A DNA stretch of 7,794 nt from Deltaproteobacteria bacterium (lineage in GTDB: Bacteria; Desulfobacterota; Desulfuromonadia; Geobacterales; Pseudopelobacteraceae). Position numbers and translations under genes: made by a program. The number at the start of each line of letters is the position of its first letter. Position 1 is the first letter of the stretch. Below are positions 1 to 6,667 of this stretch, one piece after another. The stretch covers positions 1 to 7,794 of the forward strand of contig JAURXC010000315.1 in assembly GCA_030654645.1 (NCBI GenBank), written 5' to 3'. The notes beneath the pieces were generated by a model. It saw only the letters and a program-made list of their open reading frames with translations, was not told where the DNA came from and did not search any database.

Positions 1-174
1 GTGGTCAAAAAAGGCCTTTAGGTGACCTACTTCTTCATTGGCAAGCAAATCAAAAACCTTCTTGGCTCTTTCGTTCTTTGCCATGGAGGCGGCTCTACGG
101 TAAAAATCCATGCTGTCTTTTTCCGCCTTGATTGCAAGGCAGATGGCCTCGTGAAGTGTATATTCCTTGCCCAT
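1..174 (-). CDS. Ferritin-like/rubrerythrin-type diiron protein, N-terminal part (cut by window edge)
   Basis: Reading leftwards from an ATG at 174-172, an open frame of 58 codons runs without a stop to the window edge, so only the N-terminal part is visible. It begins MGKEYTLHEAICLAIKAEKD. The residues fit the first two helices of a ferritin-like four-helix bundle: a metal-ligand-type Glu at residue 18 in helix 1, and ExxH (Glu48, His51) in helix 2. Family members (rubrerythrin/ferritin-like proteins of anaerobes) bind a diiron centre and act in peroxide reduction or iron handling in the cytoplasm; which role applies here cannot be decided without the C-terminal half, and a rubredoxin domain may or may not follow. 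The start is supported by a GGGAGG ribosome site (186-181), 6 nt upstream, and a good promoter behind it. It is divergent from ppsR. Confidence 0.8.
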   Translation of the reverse strand, partial: MGKEYTLHEAICLAIKAEKDSMDFYRRAASMAKNERAKKVFDLLANEEVGHLKAFFDH

Positions 175-203
175 AGTCACCCTCCCAATATATTTTTGTA
201 TTC

Positions 204-231
204 AGTATAGCGATGATTCCATTTTGGTCAA
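204..231 (-). promoter_or_regulatory. Sigma70-type promoter for the ferritin-like gene
   Basis: On the minus strand a -35 box TTGACC (231-226, 5 of 6 consensus bases) is separated by 16 nt from a -10 box TATACT (209-204, 5 of 6). Transcription would start near 197, giving a leader of about 22 nt that contains the GGGAGG ribosome site. Assigned by inspection only. Confidence 0.65.
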
Positions 232-272
232 TAAATTTATAACGATCCGGCATTAAAAAACACAAAAATCTC

Positions 273-301
273 TTGACAAATATATCGCTGCAACGTACAT
301 T
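273..301 (+). promoter_or_regulatory. Sigma70-type promoter for ppsR
   Basis: A perfect -35 box TTGACA (273-278) is followed after 17 nt by TACATT (296-301, 4 of 6 matches to TATAAT). Transcription would start around 308, leaving a leader of about 50 nt before the ppsR ATG. It lies back to back with the promoter of the ferritin-like gene, with about 40 bp between the two -35 boxes, so one bound regulator could affect both. Confidence 0.6.
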
Positions 302-358
302 TTCATTAGAAATATAGGCTGCTCGGCTAATTAACAATATAGGTGGTACGCCGGCAAT

Positions 359-1168
359 ATGAAGACAATTTATGTTCTTTCCGATTCTACCGGCGAAACG
401 GCTGAGCGTGTAATTCGTGCTGCTCTTTCTCAGTTTTATGAAGAAGATGTTCGAGTACAACGGTTATTCCAAATCCGTTCTCAAGCTGATGTGCAGCAAG
501 CCATGTCAATAGCAATTCATGACCCTGGATTAGTTGTGTACACATTAGTTGATCCGCACCTGTCAGAAGCGGTGGAGCGTGTGGCAGAAGAGAGTGGTCT
601 TATAACGGTTGATCTGTTAAGCCCGCTAATTTACAACTTGTCTCGTTATCTTGGTGCACCTTCGCGTGAGAAGCCCGGACTTCTTCACAGGATCGATACG
701 GATTATTATCGGCGCGTCGAGGCGGTTAACTTCACGGTTAAACACGATGATGGGCAGGAGACACGCTATTTACACAAAGCTGATCTGGTATTGGTTGGTG
801 TTTCCAGGTCGTCTAAAACACCACTGTCGATGTACCTGGCACACAAAGGATACAAGGTTGCGAATGTTCCGTTGGTGTTTGGGATTGCCCCTCCGGAAGA
901 GCTTTTTGAGATAGACCAGGGTAAAATAGTCGGTTTGCTGATTGACCCAAAAAGACTTGTTGAGATTCGAACCTCACGACTGATCAATATGCGACAAAGT
1001 CCGCGTGGCAGCTATAATGATCAGCAACAGGTTGAAGAAGAACTGGCCGCCTGCAGACAACTCTATCGACAGCATCCGGAGTGGTTTGTTATGAACATAA
1101 CCAATAAGTCTGTAGAAGAGGCAGCCTCTGAAATTATGCGTCGTATGGAGTTCAAAGCCAACCAGTAA
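359..1168 (+). CDS. ppsR: Pyruvate,phosphate dikinase / PEP synthase regulatory protein (bifunctional kinase-pyrophosphorylase)
   Basis: This 269-residue protein has the normal length of the PSRP (DUF299) family. The family switches pyruvate phosphate dikinase (PPDK) or PEP synthase off by ADP-dependent phosphorylation of an active-site Thr, and on again by Pi-dependent dephosphorylation, thereby setting flux between pyruvate and PEP in the cytoplasm. Visible family marks are the N-terminal VLSDSTGETAE stretch (residues 6-16) and the P-loop-like GVSRSSKT (147-154) followed by PLSMYLA. The ATG is the first possible start after an in-frame TAA at 332-334. The nearest ribosome site, AGGTGG (341-346), is 12 nt away, which is rather far. 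The target enzyme is not in the window, so PPDK and PEP synthase cannot be told apart; anaerobic relatives usually use PPDK. No frameshift or missing motif. The gene is probably the first of a rightward transcript that includes the response regulator 46 nt downstream. Confidence 0.93.
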   Translation: MKTIYVLSDSTGETAERVIRAALSQFYEEDVRVQRLFQIRSQADVQQAMSIAIHDPGLVVYTLVDPHLSEAVERVAEESGLITVDLLSPLIYNLSRYLGAPSREKPGLLHRIDTDYYRRVEAVNFTVKHDDGQETRYLHKADLVLVGVSRSSKTPLSMYLAHKGYKVANVPLVFGIAPPEELFEIDQGKIVGLLIDPKRLVEIRTSRLINMRQSPRGSYNDQQQVEEELAACRQLYRQHPEWFVMNITNKSVEEAASEIMRRMEFKANQ

Positions 1169-1214
1169 TTCGGCTGATACTGTGTAGGAACTAAATATTA
1201 AAAGGAGTTTGAAG

Positions 1215-1886
1215 ATGAAAATTCTGATTGTTGAAGATGAAAAAAAGGTTGCCAGTTTTATTAAGCGCGGCCTTGAAGATGATGGTTATCAGGTTACCGT
1301 TAGCCATGATGGTGCAGATGGCCTCAAGCGTGCACTGAACGGAGATTTCAACCTCATTATATTGGACAACATGTTGCCAAAGAAGGATGGTGTCACGGTT
1401 GCTCGTGAGTTGCGTGAATCCGGTAACCAGGTTCCGGTATTGATGTTGACAGCCAAGGATACGACCGAGGATATCGTGTCAGGTCTTGACGCCGGCTCGG
1501 ATGACTATCTGACCAAACCTTTCGCTTTTGCCGAACTTCAGGCCAGGGTCCGGGCACTTATCAGACGTGGTGAGCAGGACCGCGGAGCTGAAATCCGTTT
1601 TGCTGATTTGCGTATGGACCCGGTAAATCACAAGGTTTGGAGAGGGCAGACCGAGATAGTTCTGACAGCTAAAGAGTACACACTTCTGGCATTTATGGTG
1701 CGCAATGCAAATACTGTTCTCAGCAGGGCGAATATCGCAGATAATGTCTGGGAATATCCGTTCGAAACCTTTACAAACATAATTGATGTGTATATCAATT
1801 ATCTGCGTAAGAAGGTTGATGGTAAGTTCCCCACCAAGCTTATTCATACGGTGCGAGGCCAGGGATATATTCTTAAAGAAGGGTAG
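1215..1886 (+). CDS. OmpR/PhoB-family response regulator, no adjacent kinase
   Basis: A 223-residue two-domain regulator. The receiver domain (about 1-118) shows the acidic pocket Glu7/Asp8, the phosphoacceptor Asp51 in IILDNMLP, Thr79 and Lys101 (KPF). The winged-helix DNA-binding domain (about 127-221) ends in the typical HTVRGQGYIL. The segment WEYPFETFTNIIDVYINYLRKK resembles the CusR/CopR heavy-metal-type branch, but the stimulus cannot be read from this. I chose the ATG at 1215 over an in-frame TTG at 1209 because AGGAG (1203-1207) sits 7 nt before the ATG and overlaps the TTG region. All residues needed for phosphorylation are present, so it should be a phosphorylation-controlled transcription factor. 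No histidine kinase gene lies on either side: ppsR is upstream and a DegP-type protease is 126 bp downstream. The protease is a plausible target gene (inference from position only). Confidence 0.93.
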   Translation: MKILIVEDEKKVASFIKRGLEDDGYQVTVSHDGADGLKRALNGDFNLIILDNMLPKKDGVTVARELRESGNQVPVLMLTAKDTTEDIVSGLDAGSDDYLTKPFAFAELQARVRALIRRGEQDRGAEIRFADLRMDPVNHKVWRGQTEIVLTAKEYTLLAFMVRNANTVLSRANIADNVWEYPFETFTNIIDVYINYLRKKVDGKFPTKLIHTVRGQGYILKEG

Positions 1887-1938
1887 CAGGGGTTGATTTT
1901 TCTGGCGTGATTTATTATCTTGGTTTACTGTTACAGTC

Positions 1939-1973
1939 TGGGGCGGTGTCGTTACTCATGCGATTCCGCCCCA
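1939..1973. repeat. Inverted repeat (hairpin) in the leader of the DegP-type protease gene
   Basis: TGGGGCGG (1939-1946) pairs with CCGCCCCA (1966-1973) as a perfect 8-bp, GC-rich stem with a 19-nt loop. It lies midway in the 126-bp gap between the response regulator and the protease gene. No run of T follows on the plus strand (the next bases are ATCTGTTCAG), so it is not a standard intrinsic terminator. It could be a leader RNA structure, an attenuator or a protein-binding palindrome. The rest of the gap (1887-2012) has a TATTAT at 1913-1918 that could serve as a -10 box, but no convincing -35 at the right distance. Confidence 0.55.
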
Positions 1974-2012
1974 ATCTGTTCAGTAAGAAAAATAAATCAG
2001 GGAGGTCAGATT

Positions 2013-3431
2013 ATGTTCAAATCAGTAGTATTATCGACTCGTTTTCTGGTCATGGGGCTTGTTTGTGCTTTGGCACTACCGGTACTTTCGGTAGCCAAGC
2101 CGATCAGTCCCGATTTTGTGGAATTGGCAAAGAAGCTGAACCCGACGGTTGTTAATATCCGCACCGCAAAAAATATCAAGCCCAAGCAGCGCCTGCGCCG
2201 ACCGCAACAGCAAAACCCGTTCGGTAACAATTTCTTTGACGACTTTTTCAATCGTTTTTTCGATGATATGCCGCAACAGCGACCCCGGCGTGAGCAGAGT
2301 CTCGGAACCGGTTTCATAATCAGTTCGGACGGGTATATCCTGACTAATAATCATGTCGTGAACGGAGCCGACGAAGTCATGGTCAAGCTCTCAGATGGTC
2401 GAGAGCTTAAGGGCGAGATAAAGGGACTTGATGAAAAGGTTGACCTGGCCCTGATAAAAATCAATGACAAAGATAAACTCCCTTTTGCGGAACTTGGCGA
2501 CAGCGATACGCTTGAGGTTGGTGAGTGGGTTATGGCTATTGGTAATCCTTTCGGCCTGTCACATACAGTTACCGCCGGTATTGTCAGCGCCAAGGGTCGG
2601 GTGATCGGAAGCGGACCCTACGACGATTACATACAGACCGACGCGTCCATCAATCCTGGCAACTCAGGAGGACCGCTGTTCAGTGCCCAGGGCAAGGTAA
2701 TCGGTATCAACACCGCCATCATTGCCGGCGGAGGTGGTGGAATCGGCTTTGCCATACCTGTCAGCATGGCCAAGAGCGTTGTCAGTCAATTACGCGATTC
2801 AGGAAAAGTAACTCGTGGATATCTTGGTGTGCGATTCCAGCCTTTGACGGCTGATCTGGCAAAATCCTTCGGGCTCGATTCGGAGAAGGGCGCATTGATC
2901 GCAAACGTGGAAAAGGACACCCCGGCGGAGCGGGCCGGCCTCAAAGCGGGTGATGTCATTCTCGAGTATGACGGAAAACTTATAAACGAAGGAAACGAGT
3001 TGCCACGTTTTGTTGCTGCTACTCCGATCGACAAGAAGGTCAAACTCTCTGTATTCCGTGATGGTAAGAAACAGGAAATGACAATTGTTGTTGGCAAGCT
3101 GAAGGAAGGCAGCAGTGAAGTATCTGCCGCAAATGGCAATGAGAACGACAAAATTGGCATTACTGTTGAGACGCTTAGCAAGGAAATGGCTGATCGGCTT
3201 GGCATTCGCGACGTCAAGGGTTTGGTCGTTACCGAAGTTAAGCAAGGTTCTGCGGCAGAAGATGCCGGTGTTACTCCCGGATCAATAATTATAGAAATCA
3301 ATGGTCAACGTCCGGAAATGCTTACTGCGTTTAATGCAATTGTATCTAAAGTTGCCAAAGGTGATGTTGTGCGTCTGCTGTTGCGGCGACCGGACAACAG
3401 CGTGCATTACGTTGCCATAAAAGTGGAATAG
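2013..3431 (+). CDS. DegP/DegQ (HtrA/Do) family periplasmic serine endoprotease
   Basis: A 472-residue protease of full HtrA length that degrades or refolds misfolded envelope proteins. An N-terminal signal peptide (basic start, hydrophobic core 11-25, likely cut after Ser26-Val-Ala28) sends it to the periplasm. The trypsin-like domain (about 35-260) carries the complete triad His114 (TNNHVV), Asp144 (VDLALIKI) and Ser218 (NPGNSGGP). Two PDZ domains follow, about 268-362 and 380-470, joined by a short Ser/Asn/Glu-rich linker. Residues 57-95 form a Gln/Arg/Phe-rich LA-loop-like segment before the first strand of the protease core. The ATG at 2013 has GGGAGG (2000-2005) 7 nt upstream; an in-frame start at 1920 is rejected because it would put non-hydrophobic sequence before the signal peptide and run through the leader hairpin. 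DegP and DegQ cannot be separated from sequence alone. The upstream response regulator may control it (inference). Confidence 0.95.
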   Translation: MFKSVVLSTRFLVMGLVCALALPVLSVAKPISPDFVELAKKLNPTVVNIRTAKNIKPKQRLRRPQQQNPFGNNFFDDFFNRFFDDMPQQRPRREQSLGTGFIISSDGYILTNNHVVNGADEVMVKLSDGRELKGEIKGLDEKVDLALIKINDKDKLPFAELGDSDTLEVGEWVMAIGNPFGLSHTVTAGIVSAKGRVIGSGPYDDYIQTDASINPGNSGGPLFSAQGKVIGINTAIIAGGGGGIGFAIPVSMAKSVVSQLRDSGKVTRGYLGVRFQPLTADLAKSFGLDSEKGALIANVEKDTPAERAGLKAGDVILEYDGKLINEGNELPRFVAATPIDKKVKLSVFRDGKKQEMTIVVGKLKEGSSEVSAANGNENDKIGITVETLSKEMADRLGIRDVKGLVVTEVKQGSAAEDAGVTPGSIIIEINGQRPEMLTAFNAIVSKVAKGDVVRLLLRRPDNSVHYVAIKVE

Positions 3432-3441
3432 GCTGCATACA

Positions 3442-3469
3442 GTCCGGTTTGCAAGCCGGACGATATTTT
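3442..3469 (+). terminator. Possible weak intrinsic terminator/attenuator after the protease gene
   Basis: GTCCGG (3442-3447) pairs with CCGGAC (3456-3461), and one or two weaker pairs extend the stem into the loop. It is followed by GATATTTT (3462-3469). The stem starts 10 nt after the protease stop codon, and the short T-run directly touches the ribosome site of the next gene. The stem is short and the T-run is interrupted, so read-through into the polyferredoxin gene is likely; it may only lower downstream expression. Confidence 0.45.
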
Positions 3470-3479
3470 GGGAGAGTGC

Positions 3480-4454
3480 ATGTCCGCTCGATACATGCAG
3501 CCGTTGCGCATCTTGATCCAGTTTTGTTTTCTGGGTTTCATGCTCTGGTTAGGCCTGCGGTTTTATCAGTTTGTGACATACATACGTATCGGCGGTGGAC
3601 CTGCTGTAATATCCAGACCTGACGTGGTTGAAGGCTTTCTCCCCATTTCGGGATTATTGGGCGCCGCCTCCTGGGTCAAGGGAGGCGGCATCAATACTGT
3701 TCACCCGGCGGCGGTCGTGATCTTCGTAACAATTCTGATTGTTGCTTTCCTGCTGCGGAGATCATTCTGCTCTTGGATCTGTCCAGTGGCAACGTTATCA
3801 GAATGTGCCTGGAAATCCGGCTTCAAAGCCATTCGCAGGAACCCGCGACTTCCGCGCTGGCTGGATGTTGTGTTTCGCTTGCCTAAATACCTGCTGATGG
3901 TTTTCTTCATCTATTCAATTGCTATCGTCATGTCACCGGAGGCGATGCATTCATTCATCCATTCCGATTACCACAAGATCGCGGATGTTCGTCTGCTGGA
4001 CTTTTTTGTGCACATCTCTCCGATGGCTTTGGGTATAATTCTGTTTCTGATGGCTGCTTCAATCGTGTTGCGCAATCCGTTCTGCCGTTATCTCTGCCCG
4101 TACGGCGCGCTGTTGGGCCTGACTGCTGTATTTTCACCGTTGCGTGTCACCCGTAATCTGGATCGTTGTGTTTCCTGCGGAGCCTGCAGCCAGGTTTGTC
4201 CGACATACATCGATGTCATGCACAAGATGAGTGTGACTTCACCAGAGTGCATCGGCTGCTGGCGTTGTGTCAGTCACTGCCGATTCAATCAGGCGCTCTC
4301 CATGAAAGCATTCGGAAGATTCAATGTTCCAGGTTTTGTTTTTGCGATCCTGGTGGTGCTTGTGTTCTGGGGAGGTGCAGCCATCGGCAAGTGGAGCGGA
4401 AACTGGCAAACTTCACTATCACTGGAAGAATATGCCCGACTGCTGGGCAAGTAA
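3480..4454 (+). CDS. NapH/NosR/YccM-type membrane-bound polyferredoxin (4Fe-4S binding protein)
   Basis: A 324-residue integral membrane electron-transfer protein. Hydrophobic segments that look membrane-spanning lie at about 10-33, 74-93, 136-152, 178-198 and 282-302. Two CxxxCP motifs characteristic of NapH/NosR/CcoG-type proteins occur at Cys97-Cys101 and Cys202-Cys206. A soluble ferredoxin module follows with two clusters of four cysteines: 230/233/236/240 and 257/260/263/267. The latter should hold two [4Fe-4S] clusters on the cytoplasmic side. Family members pass electrons between the quinone pool or cytoplasmic donors and periplasmic redox enzymes, or assist metal-enzyme maturation. 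No nap, nos, cco or other partner gene is in view, so the physiological partner is unknown. The ATG at 3480 has GGGAG (3470-3474) 5 nt upstream; an in-frame TTG at 3468 overlaps that site and is rejected. The protease gene ends 48 nt before it. Confidence 0.88.
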   Translation: MSARYMQPLRILIQFCFLGFMLWLGLRFYQFVTYIRIGGGPAVISRPDVVEGFLPISGLLGAASWVKGGGINTVHPAAVVIFVTILIVAFLLRRSFCSWICPVATLSECAWKSGFKAIRRNPRLPRWLDVVFRLPKYLLMVFFIYSIAIVMSPEAMHSFIHSDYHKIADVRLLDFFVHISPMALGIILFLMAASIVLRNPFCRYLCPYGALLGLTAVFSPLRVTRNLDRCVSCGACSQVCPTYIDVMHKMSVTSPECIGCWRCVSHCRFNQALSMKAFGRFNVPGFVFAILVVLVFWGGAAIGKWSGNWQTSLSLEEYARLLGK

Positions 4455-4475
4455 TCGAAAGGAAGTACAATATTC

Positions 4476-5654
4476 ATGGGCGTTTATGCCAACACTGTCA
4501 GTATCACACAATTCACGATAACCGGCGACCTGCCGAAAAACGATCAATTTCAGTGGTTTTCGCAAAAGCTGAGCGACAGGGGGTTCCAGTCGATAGAAAA
4601 TTCCTCCGAGGAAAGTTCTGAAGGCTGGACACAGGTGGATCGTCCCGACGACGCTGCTTTCGAAGCACCGTCCGATTTCTGGCGCGATCATTATGTGCTG
4701 TTTTCGCTGCGAAAAGATCAGCGAAAAATACCCGCAGCCGTGCTGAAATCCCACACAGCCCGGGAAGAGGGGACTTTCCTCGCCCAGCACCCGAATCTCC
4801 GACGTACTCCCAAGAACAAGCGTGAAGAGATCAAGGAGCAAGTGCAATTGCGGCTGCTGATCAAATGTTTGCCGGTACCTGCCAGCGTTGATCTGGTGTG
4901 GGATCAGCGCAACAGCACATTGACCCTCTATAGTCTGGGTTCCAAGGTGATTGAACGTTTTGAGGACTTTTTCCGTAAAACCTTCGAGGGGTTCAGTCCG
5001 GTGATAATTCACCCTTTTGCCAGAGCCAGGTTATTGCTGGAAGGTCAGCTGCTTGATCAGCTCGAGGCTGCAAATCAAGCAGGTTCGGATTCAGTAGTGG
5101 CCATGATACGTGACAACCAGTGGCTTGGGTGGGATTTACTCTTGTGGCTGCTACAGCGCGGAGTGGATGGTGAAGGAGAATACGGGGTCTGCCGCCCAGG
5201 GCATTTTGCGGCTGGAGAGCGCTTTTCTGCCTGGATTGACGATCGGATCCAGTTTCAGGGTGGCGGTGAGGAGGGGGGCATTCAGAAAGTCACGGTTTCA
5301 GGATCCCAGGACAGTTACCTGGAAGCAATCTCAGCTCTCAAGAGTGGTAAACGCATTACCAGCGCTACCATCTATATGGAAAAAGACGAGAACCCGTGGA
5401 AGCTTACTCTGAAAGGGGACACGTTCGGATTCGCCTCTTTTAAATGCCCACAGGTAAGGATCGAGCGCGATGCGACGGTTGAAGAGATGAGTGAGCGTGA
5501 AGCGGTTTTCTATGAACGCATGTATCTGACGGAACAGGGCATCCAGCTGTTTGACAGTTTGTTCGCAACCTTTTTGAACGAGCGGCTGACCGATGCCTGG
5601 AACGTGCGCTTGCAAACCATACAAGCATGGTTGGACGGGAAAGAGACAGAATGA
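4476..5654 (+). CDS. RdgC-like protein (putative recombination-associated DNA-binding protein)
   Basis: A 392-residue soluble protein with no signal peptide or obvious membrane segment. I place it in the RdgC family from the pattern and order of conserved-looking stretches: GW near residue 50, a charged segment leading to KIPAAVLK (84-91), a basic helical part (108-125, RRTPKNKREEIKEQVQ) leading to LLIKCLPVP, then VDLVWDQRNSTLTLYSLGSKVIERFEDFFRKTF (138-170). A C-terminal half follows with WLGWDLLLWL (216-225), ALKSGKRITSATIYME (287-302) and a final FLNERLTDAW (366-375). Known RdgC forms a ring around duplex DNA and inhibits RecA-promoted strand exchange; that this protein does the same is inference. 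The ATG is preceded by AAAGGAAG (4458-4465), 10 nt away. It starts 21 nt after the polyferredoxin gene, and its TGA overlaps the obg ATG (ATGA), so it is probably translationally coupled to obg. It is clearly divergent from the short E. coli type (about 300 residues). Confidence 0.68.
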   Translation: MGVYANTVSITQFTITGDLPKNDQFQWFSQKLSDRGFQSIENSSEESSEGWTQVDRPDDAAFEAPSDFWRDHYVLFSLRKDQRKIPAAVLKSHTAREEGTFLAQHPNLRRTPKNKREEIKEQVQLRLLIKCLPVPASVDLVWDQRNSTLTLYSLGSKVIERFEDFFRKTFEGFSPVIIHPFARARLLLEGQLLDQLEAANQAGSDSVVAMIRDNQWLGWDLLLWLLQRGVDGEGEYGVCRPGHFAAGERFSAWIDDRIQFQGGGEEGGIQKVTVSGSQDSYLEAISALKSGKRITSATIYMEKDENPWKLTLKGDTFGFASFKCPQVRIERDATVEEMSEREAVFYERMYLTEQGIQLFDSLFATFLNERLTDAWNVRLQTIQAWLDGKETE

Positions 5655-6667
5655 GATTTATAGACGAAGTAACCCTTTACGCCGCTTCAGGTCATGGAGG
5701 AGCTGGTTGTGTAGCCTTCCGGCATGAAAAGTTTATCGAGTTTGGCGGGCCCAGCGGCGGGGACGGTGGTAAGGGTGGCGATGTCGTATTTGTCGCTTCA
5801 TCTGGACTTTCCACGTTGCTTGAGTTGCGGCACAGGCCACACCAGAAAGCCGAGAAGGGGCATAACGGTATGGGAAAAAACCGGCATGGTGCCGCCGGAG
5901 CTGATCTCGTAATCAAGGTGCCGGTCGGAACGGTGATAAAAGATGCCGAAACCGGTGATGTCCTGGCCGACCTGACCCAGAATGAACAGCTGGTAACGCT
6001 GCTAAAAGGTGGGCGTGGCGGACAGGGAAATGCGCGCTTTGCGACCGCCACCAATAAGGCTCCGAAATTTGCCCAGCCGGGTGGAGAGCTGGAGGAACGT
6101 AAACTCCGGCTGGAATTGAAACTGATGGCCGACGTCGGTCTTTTGGGCTTACCCAATGCGGGCAAATCCTCGCTGATCAGCAAGGTGTCGGCTGCCAGGC
6201 CAAAGATCGCCGATTATCCTTTTACCACGATAGCCCCATCCCTTGGCGTTGTCCCTTACAAGAACTACCGCTCATTCGTGATGGCGGATATCCCTGGAAT
6301 CATAGAAGGTGCGCACGATGGCGCCGGGCTGGGGCATCGATTTCTTAAACACCTGGAGCGGTCGGGCATTCTTTTGCACCTGGTGGACATTTCCTGGATG
6401 CCGGAGCGTGACCCGATTGCCGAATTCGAATCTATCAGTCGCGAGTTGACCCTGTTCAGCCCGGAACTGGCGGCCAAGGAACAGGTGGTTGTGATTACTA
6501 AAACCGATCTGCCGCAAACACAGCAGGAGCTGCCCGGAATCAAGGCCTGGTTTGAGCAGAAGGGCATCAAGGTTTTTCCGATATCGTCCGCTACCGGAGA
6601 CGGCATCGAAGCCCTGCTGGATGAGATCGCCCGACGGTTGTGGGGCAAAGCCGAAGAGGTTTGGTAA
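5651..6667 (+). CDS. obg: GTPase Obg (CgtA), ribosome-assembly GTPase
   Basis: A 338-residue Obg protein, an essential GTPase that assists 50S subunit maturation and links GTP/ppGpp levels to growth. The glycine-rich Obg fold covers about 1-158 (for example GGPSGGDGGKGGDVVF at 32-47 and GGRGGQGN at 120-127). The G domain follows with P-loop GLPNAGKS (166-173), switch I YPFTTIAP (189-196), G3 DIPG (213-216) with the Obg-type EGAHDGAGLG, G4 TKTD (283-286, Thr in place of the usual Asn), and G5 SSA (312-314). The protein ends soon after the G domain, without the acidic tail of E. coli ObgE or an OCT domain. The ATG at 5651 gives the canonical MRFIDEV start; an in-frame ATG at 5627 would add eight charged residues and is rejected. 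GGGA (5637-5640) lies 10 nt upstream. The start overlaps the RdgC-like stop by 4 nt. Confidence 0.97.
   Translation: MRFIDEVTLYAASGHGGAGCVAFRHEKFIEFGGPSGGDGGKGGDVVFVASSGLSTLLELRHRPHQKAEKGHNGMGKNRHGAAGADLVIKVPVGTVIKDAETGDVLADLTQNEQLVTLLKGGRGGQGNARFATATNKAPKFAQPGGELEERKLRLELKLMADVGLLGLPNAGKSSLISKVSAARPKIADYPFTTIAPSLGVVPYKNYRSFVMADIPGIIEGAHDGAGLGHRFLKHLERSGILLHLVDISWMPERDPIAEFESISRELTLFSPELAAKEQVVVITKTDLPQTQQELPGIKAWFEQKGIKVFPISSATGDGIEALLDEIARRLWGKAEEVW

Noticed and set aside
95..460. Minus-strand open frame of 121 codons across the ferritin-like/ppsR intergenic region
   Set aside because: It overlaps the well-supported ppsR start and the start of the ferritin-like gene, runs through both promoters, and has no recognisable domain.
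1939..1973. Hairpin as an intrinsic terminator of the response regulator gene
   Set aside because: No T-run follows on either strand at the correct place, and the loop is long; kept only as an inverted repeat.
1920..2012. In-frame upstream extension of the DegP-type protease
   Set aside because: It has no good ribosome site and would place about 31 polar residues before a clear signal peptide; the ATG at 2013 has a strong GGGAGG.
2786..3301. Minus-strand open frame of 171 codons antisense to the protease
   Set aside because: Ser/Pro-rich low-complexity translation typical of a shadow of the coding strand; no ribosome site or domain.
3468..3479. TTG start for the polyferredoxin
   Set aside because: It overlaps the ribosome site used by the ATG at 3480 and adds only four residues.
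4419..5012. Minus-strand open frame of 197 codons antisense to the RdgC-like gene
   Set aside because: Lies opposite a well-placed operon gene and shows no recognisable motif; most likely chance.
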